Below, in pieces: positions 1 through 7,495 of a stretch of DNA of 36,445 nt (position 1 is the first letter of the stretch; every line of letters starts with the position of its first letter). The position numbers and the translations under genes were made by a program. Origin of the DNA: Gemmatimonadota bacterium (GTDB lineage: Bacteria > JBHIER01 > G020348925); the NCBI GenBank assembly GCA_020348925.1, contig CP070758.1, positions 3,191,438-3,227,882 of the forward strand, given 5' to 3'. The notes under the pieces are model-generated. The model made no database searches. It saw only the letters and a program-made list of their open reading frames with translations, and was not told the DNA's origin.

Positions 1-50
1 TCCCATCGGCCTTCGATTACGGCCGCTCGAATTTCATCAAGAAGTTGCAC
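1..50 (-). CDS. 5' end of a leftward gene, possible corrinoid (B12-binding) protein
   Basis: Only the first 16 codons lie in the window. On the minus strand a strong ribosome site, AGGGAGG, sits 6 nt before a GTG start at position 50. The reading frame then gives VQLLDEIRAAVIEGRW and runs off the left edge. The pattern LL-x-x-I-x-x-AVIEG is typical of the first helix of the small helical domain of methyltransferase-type corrinoid proteins (MtbC/MtaC-like), which precedes the cobalamin-binding domain. That assignment is inference from a very short stretch. It is transcribed divergently from the gene at 278. Confidence 0.35.
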   Translation of the reverse strand, partial: MQLLDEIRAAVIEGRW

Positions 51-210
51 TTCTATCCTCCCTGCTGTCACTTTGAATTTTCATCTCTCCTGAGGCACAC
101 GCACATCTTAACATATATAATTTAAACGATAATAATAATATACTTGAACTTCTTTTCCAAAGACTTTTTTAGGACTCCTCCAGGAAGAGGAGACCTGGGG
201 GAAAAATCCC

Positions 211-239
211 TTGACACCCCCTTCTTTTTTTTATATGCT
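211..239 (+). promoter_or_regulatory. Sigma70-type promoter for the gene at 278
   Basis: TTGACA at 211-216 and TATGCT at 234-239 are separated by 17 bp, predicting a start near 246 and a leader of about 30 nt. The rest of the divergent spacer (51-210) is AT-rich, especially 110-145, with no other clear feature. Confidence 0.5.
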
Positions 240-277
240 TTTGTCGTGACAACAGACAGCATGAAAGGATTGTGCGT

Positions 278-1168
278 ATGAAGAAAAAGAGTTGCGTCAG
301 ACTCATTTCAGAAACATGGTGGTTCCTGCTACTCATGATCACGTGGGGACCCATGTGTTTTTTCAATGTCTCGGTTGAAGCCCAGATTTTCAAGAGCGAG
401 GTTGCTCTCGATCTTACACAGCTGCCGGAGACGAAGAAAGAGAGGGTGGAGGGTCTTGATGATACAATCCGGGATTATATCGACAACTCCCAATGGTTTG
501 AAAATCCTCTGAGTTTTGAAATACCGATCACATTGACTATGAGCCTCCTGGATGCCAGCGCGCAATATGAGGATCGCTACTCGGCGCAACTTCAAGCTTC
601 AAACAATAGGGACATCCAGTTTAAAGACAGATTTTGTAAATTTCCGTATCAGATGAACGAACCCCTCTTCCGTGACGATAATAGCTATGATCCATTGACA
701 GGTCTCATCGACTTCTATATATACATGATCGTTGGTGCCGAGATGGACAAGCGAGCAATCCTTGGGGGGCAACCATCTTATGAGCAGGCTAAGAAAGTGT
801 GTCAAAATGCCATGTTCGGAGAGAGCATTTTCCACACAGGCTGGGATAAGCGAACCGAGCTCGTTGAGAAAATAGCGTCCGAAGAGTGGGAGACCATTCG
901 CAAGTTACATGCTATATTTTTCAGGGCAAAAATATACCATCAGGAAGGCAACGGGGCAAAAGCAAGAAGGTACTGTCGGGCTGTTGTCATTGAGTTGGGT
1001 AAAATGTTTGATGAAAATCAAGAAGACGAGAAAATGAAGGAATTTCTGAAATATCACTTTTTTGAATTCGGACCGCTTTTCGAGGAAGAAAAAGATCCGG
1101 CCCTTTTTCAGAGATTGATTGAGATGGATCCGGACCATCGCGAAGAATATGAAAAATACACCAAATGA
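278..1168 (+). CDS. Exported protein of DUF4835 type, possible type IX secretion accessory
   Basis: This 296-residue protein begins with a basic start (MKKK) and a hydrophobic stretch rich in W, F, L and M (about residues 14-31), read as a signal peptide or N-terminal anchor. ATG at 278 is preferred over GTG at 272 because AAAGGA lies about 8 nt upstream of it. The mature part has features I associate with DUF4835: an early IRDYIDNSQW segment, a central LTGLIDFYIYMIVG segment, the LGGQPSYEQAKKVCQNA segment, and a GWDKRTELVE segment before a helical C-terminus. From memory, members in Bacteroidota are linked to the type IX secretion machinery (PorD). That link is family knowledge and is not shown by the sequence. 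It has its own promoter at 211-239. Confidence 0.55.
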   Translation: MKKKSCVRLISETWWFLLLMITWGPMCFFNVSVEAQIFKSEVALDLTQLPETKKERVEGLDDTIRDYIDNSQWFENPLSFEIPITLTMSLLDASAQYEDRYSAQLQASNNRDIQFKDRFCKFPYQMNEPLFRDDNSYDPLTGLIDFYIYMIVGAEMDKRAILGGQPSYEQAKKVCQNAMFGESIFHTGWDKRTELVEKIASEEWETIRKLHAIFFRAKIYHQEGNGAKARRYCRAVVIELGKMFDENQEDEKMKEFLKYHFFEFGPLFEEEKDPALFQRLIEMDPDHREEYEKYTK

Positions 1169-1193
1169 TTGTGGAGAACTTTCACGAAAAAGC

Positions 1194-1221
1194 TTGCATT
1201 TGAAAAAATAGTATTTATACT
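1194..1221 (+). promoter_or_regulatory. Promoter of the 6S-like RNA
   Basis: TTGCAT at 1194-1199 and TATACT at 1216-1221 are 16 bp apart. The predicted start, near 1228, coincides with the first base of the long closing stem of the RNA below, which supports both calls. Confidence 0.5.
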
Positions 1222-1227
1222 TAGGGA

Positions 1228-1410
1228 AGAGGGCTAAAAAGAAAAACCTCTCGAATTTGACGTTTGAAGGTTGTCCCCGGAGGTTGAGGCTACTTGCCGT
1301 GACCCCTCGTTGGATCGGGGGCGAGCAACGACAAAAAACCGAAGGTGACTATAAAAACCCTTTACCGTATTGAGGTAGGGTGAGTTTTTCGAATTTAGCC
1401 CTCTTTTTCT
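1228..1410 (+). ncRNA. ssrS: Probable 6S RNA
   Basis: A region of about 180 nt between two genes has a long-range closing stem. GAGGGCTAAA at 1229-1238 pairs perfectly with TTTAGCCCTC at 1394-1403, and GAAAAAC at 1241-1247 pairs with GTTTTTC at 1384-1390. A T-rich tail follows at 1404-1413. The length and rod-like fold fit 6S RNA, which binds sigma70 RNA polymerase by mimicking an open promoter. Two internal stretches resemble the E. coli molecule: GTCCCCGGAG near 1273 (E. coli GUCCCCUGAG), and GCAACGACA followed by ACC near 1325 (E. coli GCGACGACA). The naming rests on remembered similarity. That it is a structured RNA is firmer. Ends are approximate. Confidence 0.62.
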
Positions 1411-1448
1411 TTTCTGGATATCGACCGTTCGTTGCAATTTTCACTCTT

Positions 1449-1478
1449 TTGATGATCGTCAAGAGCATAGCGTATGAT
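1449..1478 (+). promoter_or_regulatory. Possible promoter for the MBL-fold gene
   Basis: TTGATG at 1449-1454 and TATGAT at 1473-1478 are separated by 18 bp, about 64 nt before the ATG at 1542. The -35 is poor. It would explain separate expression of the hydrolase downstream of the 6S-like RNA. Confidence 0.22.
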
Positions 1479-1541
1479 CATCGATTATTCCGAAGCCGCC
1501 CCTGTATTCCTCATATCATCATGCGAGGTGAAGGTTTCATA

Positions 1542-2318
1542 ATGCCAAAATTCGTCGTCGTCGGATCGGCTTCCGGCATGCCCGTGCCCGAGAGAACCCA
1601 CGCTTCCCTTCTCCTTGATACTGAAAAACAATGCTATCTCTTCGATGCGGGTGAGGGATGTTCATCTTCTCTGTTACGATGTAGAATAAACCACCACAGG
1701 ATCGGTGTAATCTTCATATCGCACATGCATCCCGACCATTGCACCGGGTTGCCTATGCTTCTCCAAATGATGTACCTGGGACAAAGGACCGCTCCACTGG
1801 AAATTTACATTCCCCAAGAGGGGACTGTGGCTCTCGCAGAGTGGCTGTCCAATATTTATATCTTTCCGGAGAAACTCCCTTTTCCCACTACTATAGAACC
1901 CATTCACTCTGGGACTTTTTTTCTTAATAATACCGCCCTCACTATTACGGCCTTCTCGAACTCACACCTTCAAGGATATCGCGACCTTGTGTCGTCACAC
2001 TATCCCCAAAAAACTCTGGAGAGTTATTCCTTTAAAATTGAGTGGAATAAAAAGACCGTTGTCTACTCCGCGGATCTTTTCTCCTTGAACGACATCATCC
2101 CGTACAGTCAAAACATCGATCTTCTCTTCATCGAGGGAACTCATATAGACATTGAGGACATCCTCTCGTTTCTCGTAGAACAACATGTTCGGAAAACGGT
2201 TGTAACCCATATACCTCCGGAGCTCGAGGGTCAGGAAGATCACGTCCGTTCACTCGCATCAAAATTGGGGGTCGCTTCCATTCGTTTAGCTTTCGATGGA
2301 ATGGAGGTTTCACTGTAA
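1542..2318 (+). CDS. MBL-fold metallo-hydrolase (RNase Z-like)
   Basis: This 258-residue protein has the metallo-beta-lactamase fold signature. It begins with MPKFVVVGSASGMPVPERTH, which resembles the RNase Z/ElaC opening strand and a GTG/GSG-type loop. The metal motif HMHPDHCTG follows at residues 61-69 (HxHxDH), then DAGEG upstream of it, S-N-S-H-L, YSAD, EGTH and a final VVTHIPP strand that supplies the last histidine. Members hydrolyse phosphoesters, lactones or RNA. The substrate cannot be read here, and the length is that of a short stand-alone hydrolase rather than full tRNase Z. The frame is open upstream to 1380, but GAGGTGAAGG at 1525-1534 and domain alignment favour ATG 1542; the longer form would run through the 6S-like RNA. 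Confidence 0.75.
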   Translation: MPKFVVVGSASGMPVPERTHASLLLDTEKQCYLFDAGEGCSSSLLRCRINHHRIGVIFISHMHPDHCTGLPMLLQMMYLGQRTAPLEIYIPQEGTVALAEWLSNIYIFPEKLPFPTTIEPIHSGTFFLNNTALTITAFSNSHLQGYRDLVSSHYPQKTLESYSFKIEWNKKTVVYSADLFSLNDIIPYSQNIDLLFIEGTHIDIEDILSFLVEQHVRKTVVTHIPPELEGQEDHVRSLASKLGVASIRLAFDGMEVSL

Positions 2319-2657
2319 TAGTATTGTGCACCGCCCCCCTCTACAAAGCATTCTTTTAGAATCACCGGAATTCGACACAGCGTTGCTTTTTTGAGATTTT
2401 GTCTCTTCACACATAGATTCCTGTGCTTTTCGGATGATCCCATTTCACACGAAAATCACTATAAACGCACTCCGAAAAAGAGGTTGACAAGAGAATAAAA
2501 GTTCATATATTTAAGGATTCTTTTGGCCCCCACGGCTGCCGCTTGAAGGGAGATGGAGACTTTTCGTTTCTCATGTCAGCACATGAAGAGGAAGCAACAG
2601 GTATAGAAAAAGGCCGAAAGGAACGGAAAAATACTTGTTTTTCAGGGGATTCGTAAC
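2319..2657. other. Intergenic region with promoter and about 140-nt leader
   Basis: No credible gene is present in these 339 bases. The left part (2319-2480) shows nothing I can name; no convincing terminator follows the hydrolase. The right part carries the promoter at 2484-2511 and an untranslated leader of roughly 140 nt before the GTG at 2658. I do not recognise a riboswitch in it. The longest open frame from an ATG (2552) is 17 codons and has no coding character. Confidence 0.5.
2484..2511 (+). promoter_or_regulatory. Main promoter of the energy-metabolism gene train
   Basis: TTGACA at 2484-2489 and TATATT at 2506-2511 are 16 bp apart, near-consensus sigma70 elements in an AT-rich stretch. 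It is the best promoter seen before the GTPase gene and the only strong one before the long co-directional series that ends at 24876. Confidence 0.6.
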
Positions 2658-3974
2658 GTGAGCACGAAAAAAATTCGAATAATAATTATGGGTGCTGCGG
2701 GACGTGACTTTCACAACTTCAACGTCTGCTTCCGCGACAACGAGGCATATGACGTTATTGCCTTCACCGCAACCCAGATACCGAATATCGAAGGTCGGAA
2801 ATATCCGGCAGAATTGGCGGGTTCCCTCTACCCTGAGGGAATACCGATTCATTCCGAGGATGAACTCGTCGATCTTATCGTAAAAAAGAGAGCGGATGAG
2901 GCCATTTTTTCTTACAGCGATGTTTCACACGAATATGTGATGCACAAAGCCTCCGCTGTCATCGCAGCAGGGGCCAACTTCGTCTTCTTAGGCTCAGCGC
3001 CAACCCTCATCGAGAGTTCACGCCCCGTTGTCTCGATCTGTGCGGTTCGCACGGGGTGTGGCAAGAGCCAGACAACTCGAAGAGTCTGTGACATTTTGAA
3101 GGGGAAAGGAAAAAAGGTCGTCGTCATCCGCCATCCTATGCCATACGGTGACTTGTTGAAACAGAAAGTCCAGAGATTTGCATCATATGATGATCTTGAT
3201 ACACACGAATGCACCATAGAGGAGCGAGAGGAGTACGAGCCTCACATCGAACAGGGACGTATTGTCTACGCCGGTGTCGATTACGGGGCAATTTTGGAGG
3301 AAGCCGAGAAAGAAGCGGACGTCATCGTCTGGGACGGCGGCAATAATGATCTTCCTTTTTACAAACCCGATATTCATATCGTTGTGGCGGATCCACACAG
3401 AGCCGGCCATGAACTGCGGTATCATCCCGGAGAGGCGAATTTGAGAATGGCTCATGCCGTTGTCATAAATAAAGAGACGACTGCCGAGCATGCCAATATT
3501 GAAAAAGTGAAACACAACATTCAGGAAGCCAATCCAAATGCGATGATTGTGGACGCCGAGTCACCCATTTACATGGACGATCCATCGATTGTCAAGGGAA
3601 AACGGGTTTTGGTCGTTGAGGACGGACCCACGTTAACCCACGGCGAGATGAGCTACGGTGCCGGAACGATCGGGGCAAAAAAATTCGGAGCTGCCGAGCT
3701 TGTCGATCCACGCCCGTTCGCCATAGGCTCTATCGCCGAAACCTTCAGGAAGTACTCCCATATCGATGCACTCTTACCGGCCATGGGCTACGGTGAAACA
3801 CAGATCAAGGAACTGGAAAATACAATCAAGGCGGTGGATTGCGAGGCGGTCGTTATTGGCACACCCATAGATCTCCGTCGCATCATTTCCATCGATAAAC
3901 CTTCGGTTCGGGTCAAATACGAACTTCAGGAGATTGGAAAACCCAACCTGGAGGACGTCATGGCCGACATTTAA
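2658..3974 (+). CDS. P-loop GTPase of the COG2403 / cyclic 2,3-diphosphoglycerate synthetase-like family
   Basis: A 438-residue protein starting at GTG 2658, with CAGGGG about 8 nt upstream. The N-terminal third has a Rossmann-like dinucleotide-type loop (IIMGAAGRDFHNFN, residues 8-21). A Walker A loop follows at 129-140 (AVRTGCGKSQTTR) and a DGGNNDLPF segment near 228-236. This layout is that of COG2403 proteins, often annotated as GTPase or as cyclic 2,3-diphosphoglycerate synthetase by distant similarity to archaeal CpgS. In bacteria the biochemical role is not established. It is followed after 21 nt by carbamate kinase and then sucCD. A role coupled to carbamoyl-phosphate or acyl-phosphate metabolism is therefore possible, but this is inference. 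The protein looks full length. Confidence 0.7.
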   Translation: MSTKKIRIIIMGAAGRDFHNFNVCFRDNEAYDVIAFTATQIPNIEGRKYPAELAGSLYPEGIPIHSEDELVDLIVKKRADEAIFSYSDVSHEYVMHKASAVIAAGANFVFLGSAPTLIESSRPVVSICAVRTGCGKSQTTRRVCDILKGKGKKVVVIRHPMPYGDLLKQKVQRFASYDDLDTHECTIEEREEYEPHIEQGRIVYAGVDYGAILEEAEKEADVIVWDGGNNDLPFYKPDIHIVVADPHRAGHELRYHPGEANLRMAHAVVINKETTAEHANIEKVKHNIQEANPNAMIVDAESPIYMDDPSIVKGKRVLVVEDGPTLTHGEMSYGAGTIGAKKFGAAELVDPRPFAIGSIAETFRKYSHIDALLPAMGYGETQIKELENTIKAVDCEAVVIGTPIDLRRIISIDKPSVRVKYELQEIGKPNLEDVMADI

Positions 3975-3995
3975 GTCTTCGCGAGTTAAGAAATT

Positions 3996-4961
3996 ATGAA
4001 GCCGAAACTCAACGGAAAGACAGCCGTCGTGGCTTTGGGAGGAAACGCCATCTCGCCCAAAGGGCAGGAGGACTCCATTGCCAATCAGTTCCGTCGGACG
4101 CGGGAGAGCCTCCGGGAAATTATGAAGCTCATCAAAGTGGGATATCGCATGGCCATCACCCACGGCAACGGTCCCCAGGTTGGTAATGCACTCCTGAGAG
4201 TTGAACTGGCCCGTGGAAAAGCTCCCATTCTACCCCTCGGAATCTGTGTCGCGGATACAGAAGGCGGCATGGGGTACATGATCGAACAATCCCTCCAAAA
4301 TGGACTAAAATCGGCGGCAATCGATCGTGAGGTCGTGACCATCGTCACTCAAGTTGTTGTCGACCCGGGCGATCCTCTCTTTGATAAATACACGAAATTC
4401 GTCGGCCAGTTCTATTCGGAAGAAGAGATCAAGAATCTGGCGAAAAAAAACGGGTGGAAGGTGAAAGAGGACTCCGGAAGAGGGTGGCGCAGGGTTGTAC
4501 CATCCCCCAAACCGCTCCATATCGTGAACGCCAATGCCATTAAAAAATTGGTGGACGACGGCACAGTCGTCATCGCCGCGGGCGGCGGAGGGGTTCCGGT
4601 GTACATCGAAAACGGAAATATATTCGAAGGGGTTGATGCGGTCATCGACAAGGACCTGGCCTCGGCTGTCCTGGCCAAAGAGATCGGAGCCGAGGAGCTC
4701 ATTATCCTGACCGATATCGACCAGGTGGCCCTCAATTACGGAAAACCCGAACAAAAGTGGCTGGACTGTGTGACCGCCGATCAAGCTCACGAATACTTGC
4801 ATCAGGAGCATTTCCCATACGGCAGCATGGGGCCGAAGGTCAAAGCGGCCATCAATTTCATCGAATGGGGCGGGAAAAAAGTCATCATCACATCCATCGA
4901 AAAAGTGGAGGAAGCCATTCAGGGGAGAGCGGGGACAACGATTGTCCGTTCCTTACAATGA
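3996..4961 (+). CDS. arcC: Carbamate kinase
   Basis: This 321-residue protein matches the amino acid kinase fold and the usual carbamate kinase length (about 310). Visible motifs are VALGGNAI (residues 11-18), ITHGNGPQVGN (about 53-63), the DTEGGMGYMIEQ segment, AAGGGGVPVY (about 195-204), VDAVIDKDLAS, ILTDIDQV and the glycine-rich MGPKVKAA near the C-terminus. The enzyme interconverts carbamoyl phosphate plus ADP with carbamate plus ATP in the cytoplasm, and in fermenters it is the ATP-yielding step of arginine, agmatine or purine breakdown. No arginine deiminase or ornithine carbamoyltransferase is nearby. Its neighbours are a GTPase and succinyl-CoA synthetase, so the carbamoyl phosphate source is unknown. 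Confidence 0.92.
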   Translation: MKPKLNGKTAVVALGGNAISPKGQEDSIANQFRRTRESLREIMKLIKVGYRMAITHGNGPQVGNALLRVELARGKAPILPLGICVADTEGGMGYMIEQSLQNGLKSAAIDREVVTIVTQVVVDPGDPLFDKYTKFVGQFYSEEEIKNLAKKNGWKVKEDSGRGWRRVVPSPKPLHIVNANAIKKLVDDGTVVIAAGGGGVPVYIENGNIFEGVDAVIDKDLASAVLAKEIGAEELIILTDIDQVALNYGKPEQKWLDCVTADQAHEYLHQEHFPYGSMGPKVKAAINFIEWGGKKVIITSIEKVEEAIQGRAGTTIVRSLQ

Positions 4962-4997
4962 GTAAAAAGTACATTCTTTACTAAACGGCGGAAACCC

Positions 4998-6161
4998 ATG
5001 AAGATTCACGAATATCAAGCCAAGGAAATCTTAAAGAAGTTCGGCGTGGCAGTACCCGAAGGCAGCGTCGCCTTTACTGTTGAAGAAGCACAAAAGATCG
5101 CGGACGATTTGGGCGGCAGGGTCGTCGTCAAGGCTCAGATACACGCCGGAGGACGGGGTAAGGGCGGCGGGGTAAAACTGGCCAACAGCGCTCAGGAGGC
5201 CCAGGGGATCGCCCAGAACATGCTGGGCATGAAGCTGATCACTCCCCAAACCGGCCCCCAGGGAAAGGAAGTGAAGTGTCTTCTCATTGCGGAACAGATC
5301 GACATCCTCAACGAACTCTATGCGGGCATCGTCCTTGATCGAATACGCTCCCAGAATGTGTTCATGGTCTCAACGGAAGGCGGCGTGGAGATTGAAAAAG
5401 TGGCCGCTGAGACCCCTGAGAAAATCGTAAAGGAATACATCGATCCGGCGGTAGGTTTTCAACCCTTTCAGGCCAGAAAGTTGGCATACGCTCTCAACCT
5501 GGAGGGCGATCAGGTCAAAGCGTGCATCAAATTCCTCTTGGCGCTTTATACAGCCTACGAAGAGAGCGACGCATCATTGGCTGAGATCAATCCCCTGGTG
5601 GTAACCAAGGATGGGAGGGTCTTAGCCCTTGACGCCAAAATGAATTTTGACGACAACGCGCTCTATCGTCATCCTGAGGCCAAAGCGATGCGGGATCTCT
5701 CGGAGGAGGAGCCTTCCGAGGTCGAAGCCTCGAAATACAATCTCAACTATATCCGCCTGGATGGCGAGGTCGGCTGTGTAGTCAACGGCGCAGGTTTGGC
5801 CATGGCCACCATGGACATCATCAAGCTCGCCGGCGGAGAGCCGGCCAACTTCCTGGACGTGGGCGGTGTGGCCAGCTCCGAGACTGTCTCCAACGGATTC
5901 AACATCCTGCTTGCTCACCCCAAGTTGAAATCGGTTTTAATCAATATTTTTGGTGGCATCGTCCGGTGCGATCGTGTCGCTCAGGGTGTCGTCGATGCCC
6001 TTACAAAGGTCGAGGTTACTGTCCCAATCGTCGTGCGCTTGGAAGGCACGAACGCCGAACAGGCCAGGCAACTTCTCGAGGAATCACCCTTGGAGTTCAT
6101 TGTTGCCACCGACTTCAAAGACGCCGCTGAAAAAGCGGTGGCTGCGGCTCGAGGAGCATGA
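4998..6161 (+). CDS. sucC: Succinyl-CoA synthetase (ADP/GDP-forming), beta subunit
   Basis: A 387-residue protein of normal SucC length. It opens with [22 protein letters not shown], the typical ATP-grasp start. It has [20 protein letters not shown] (about 43-62) for nucleotide binding, EINPLVV for metal coordination (about 195-201), and the C-terminal CoA-ligase segment [17 protein letters not shown] near 314-330. With SucD it converts succinyl-CoA, ADP (or GDP) and phosphate to succinate, CoA and ATP (or GTP). Adjacent KorDABC genes, producers of succinyl-CoA from 2-oxoglutarate, support substrate-level phosphorylation as its physiological direction. ATG 4998 follows GGCGG; the gap to sucD is 43 nt. 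Confidence 0.95.
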   Translation: MKIHEYQAKEILKKFGVAVPEGSVAFTVEEAQKIADDLGGRVVVKAQIHAGGRGKGGGVKLANSAQEAQGIAQNMLGMKLITPQTGPQGKEVKCLLIAEQIDILNELYAGIVLDRIRSQNVFMVSTEGGVEIEKVAAETPEKIVKEYIDPAVGFQPFQARKLAYALNLEGDQVKACIKFLLALYTAYEESDASLAEINPLVVTKDGRVLALDAKMNFDDNALYRHPEAKAMRDLSEEEPSEVEASKYNLNYIRLDGEVGCVVNGAGLAMATMDIIKLAGGEPANFLDVGGVASSETVSNGFNILLAHPKLKSVLINIFGGIVRCDRVAQGVVDALTKVEVTVPIVVRLEGTNAEQARQLLEESPLEFIVATDFKDAAEKAVAAARGA

Positions 6162-6204
6162 CGTCGTATGCCAAGAACGGTTCTATTATGATGAGGTTCA
6201 AAAC

Positions 6205-7080
6205 ATGAGCATTTTAGTTGACGAGAATACAAAGCTGGCTGTTCAGGGGATCACCGGAGGAGAAGGATCCTTCCACACACGTCACATGATCGAATACGGC
6301 ACCAAGGTTGTGGCCGGCGTCGTGCCGGGGAAAAAGGGCCAGGAATTTGAAGGCGTGCCAATATACAATACAGTCGCGGAAGCCGTTGAGCACGAGGGAG
6401 CAAATGCTTCCGTCGTATTCGTACCCGCCCCCTTTGCCGCCGACGCGGTGATGGAAGCGGCTCAAGCCGGTGTGGAAGTTGTCGTCTGCATCACCGAAGG
6501 CATCCCTACGAAAAATATGATCAACGCCTATGAGTACCTGCGCCATCGGAAGACCCGCCTCATCGGCCCCAACTGCCCGGGCATCATCTCTCCGGGAAAA
6601 ACGAAAGTCGGTATCATGCCAGCCGCCATTCATCAGAAGGGCTCGGTTGGGGTCATCTCCAGAAGCGGCACGCTGACGTATGAAGCGGTCGATCAGTTGA
6701 CCCGTCTGGGACTGGGACAGACCACCTGCATCGGCATCGGTGGTGACCCGATCGTGGGATCTCAGTTCGTCGACCTCCTGCCCCTTTTCGAAGATGACCC
6801 GGAGACGGAAGCCGTGGTCCTCATTGGCGAGATCGGGGGCTCGGCCGAAGAACAGGCCGCTGAGCTGGTCAAAGATGGAAAGGTCAAAAAACCGGTCGTT
6901 GCCTTCGTGGCCGGCAAAACGGCACCCCCGGGGCGGAGAATGGGCCACGCCGGCGCCATCATTGCCGGCGGCAAAGGAACGGCCACGGAAAAGATTGCCG
7001 CACTGAAGGATGCCGGTGTCCAGGTCTGCGATAGCCCGGCCGTCATCGGACAGACCGTAGCCCAGGCTTTGGGCAAGTGA
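6205..7080 (+). CDS. sucD: Succinyl-CoA synthetase, alpha subunit
   Basis: A 291-residue protein, the usual SucD size. The frame is open from 5950 but that stretch overlaps sucC; ATG 6205 with ATGAGGTT upstream gives the family start [18 protein letters not shown]. The CoA-binding Rossmann motif ([12 protein letters not shown]) is near residues 13-24, [16 protein letters not shown] is near 125, and the catalytic phospho-histidine lies in [15 protein letters not shown] as His248. It pairs with SucC immediately upstream. The gene is followed by a 54-nt gap that contains a perfect palindrome at 7087-7100. Confidence 0.95.
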   Translation: MSILVDENTKLAVQGITGGEGSFHTRHMIEYGTKVVAGVVPGKKGQEFEGVPIYNTVAEAVEHEGANASVVFVPAPFAADAVMEAAQAGVEVVVCITEGIPTKNMINAYEYLRHRKTRLIGPNCPGIISPGKTKVGIMPAAIHQKGSVGVISRSGTLTYEAVDQLTRLGLGQTTCIGIGGDPIVGSQFVDLLPLFEDDPETEAVVLIGEIGGSAEEQAAELVKDGKVKKPVVAFVAGKTAPPGRRMGHAGAIIAGGKGTATEKIAALKDAGVQVCDSPAVIGQTVAQALGK

Positions 7081-7086
7081 AAGAAT

Positions 7087-7100
7087 TGAAAACGTTTTCA
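7087..7100. promoter_or_regulatory. Perfect 14-bp palindrome of LacI-family operator (cre) type
   Basis: TGAAAACGTTTTCA is a perfect inverted repeat between sucD and the first oxidoreductase gene. It fits the central-CG consensus TGWNANCGNTNWCA of LacI/CcpA-family operators. No -10/-35 pair with proper spacing overlaps it, so if it is an operator it would act as a roadblock or control an unseen promoter. No regulator gene lies in the window. Confidence 0.35.
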
Positions 7101-7134
7101 TGTATATGTAGCGCCTGAAAGGGAGAAAAAGACG

Positions 7135-7413
7135 ATGAAAATGTGGCGCATACCTCTGGATGCAGACCGGATAGAGACCCCGCACGGTGAACTCCACATC
7201 ATCAAGGACCGCTGCAAGGGCTGCGCTTTCTGCGTTGAGTACTGCCCCAAGGACGTCCTCGAAATGTCCGAGGAGTTCAACGTCAAGGGGTATCATCCTC
7301 CGAAAGTCATGAAGGAGGCAGACTGCGTGAACTGCAGACTGTGCGAGATGCTCTGTCCGGAATTCGCCATATTCTGCACAAAGAAAGAAGCTGAAACGGT
7401 CTCAGAAAGTTAA
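7135..7413 (+). CDS. korD: 2-oxoacid:ferredoxin oxidoreductase, delta (ferredoxin) subunit 1
   Basis: A 92-residue protein with two 4Fe-4S motifs: CKGCAFCVEYCPKD, then CVNCRLCEMLCPEFAI. This is the small ferredoxin subunit of KorDABC/VorDABC enzymes, which passes electrons from the thiamine diphosphate site through two clusters to ferredoxin. AAAGGGAG upstream of ATG 7135 is a good ribosome site. It is first in the order D-A-B-C, typical of four-subunit enzymes. An inverted repeat (ATGAGAGA at 7430-7437, TCTCTCAT at 7457-7464) lies in the 82-nt gap to korA and could modulate mRNA processing; that is a weak suggestion. Confidence 0.9.
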   Translation: MKMWRIPLDADRIETPHGELHIIKDRCKGCAFCVEYCPKDVLEMSEEFNVKGYHPPKVMKEADCVNCRLCEMLCPEFAIFCTKKEAETVSES

Positions 7414-7495
7414 TTATTCAAAGAAAAAAATGAGAGATACAAGAGGGTGAGATTCGTCTCTCATCACTTCTCAACGCATAAGGGAGGTTACGACA

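Noticed and set aside
1380-1541. 54-residue N-terminal extension of the MBL-fold hydrolase
   Set aside because: It would begin within the 3' arm of the 6S-like RNA, has no ribosome site and adds residues not found in the family.
5950-6204. N-terminal extension of SucD
   Set aside because: It overlaps sucC out of frame and gives an Arg/Ser-rich translation; the family start is at 6205 with a ribosome site.
6214-7296. 360-codon minus-strand open frame opposite sucD and korD
   Set aside because: It runs antisense to two well-conserved genes, has no recognisable domain or ribosome site, and its composition is what the complement of G/C-third-position codons gives.
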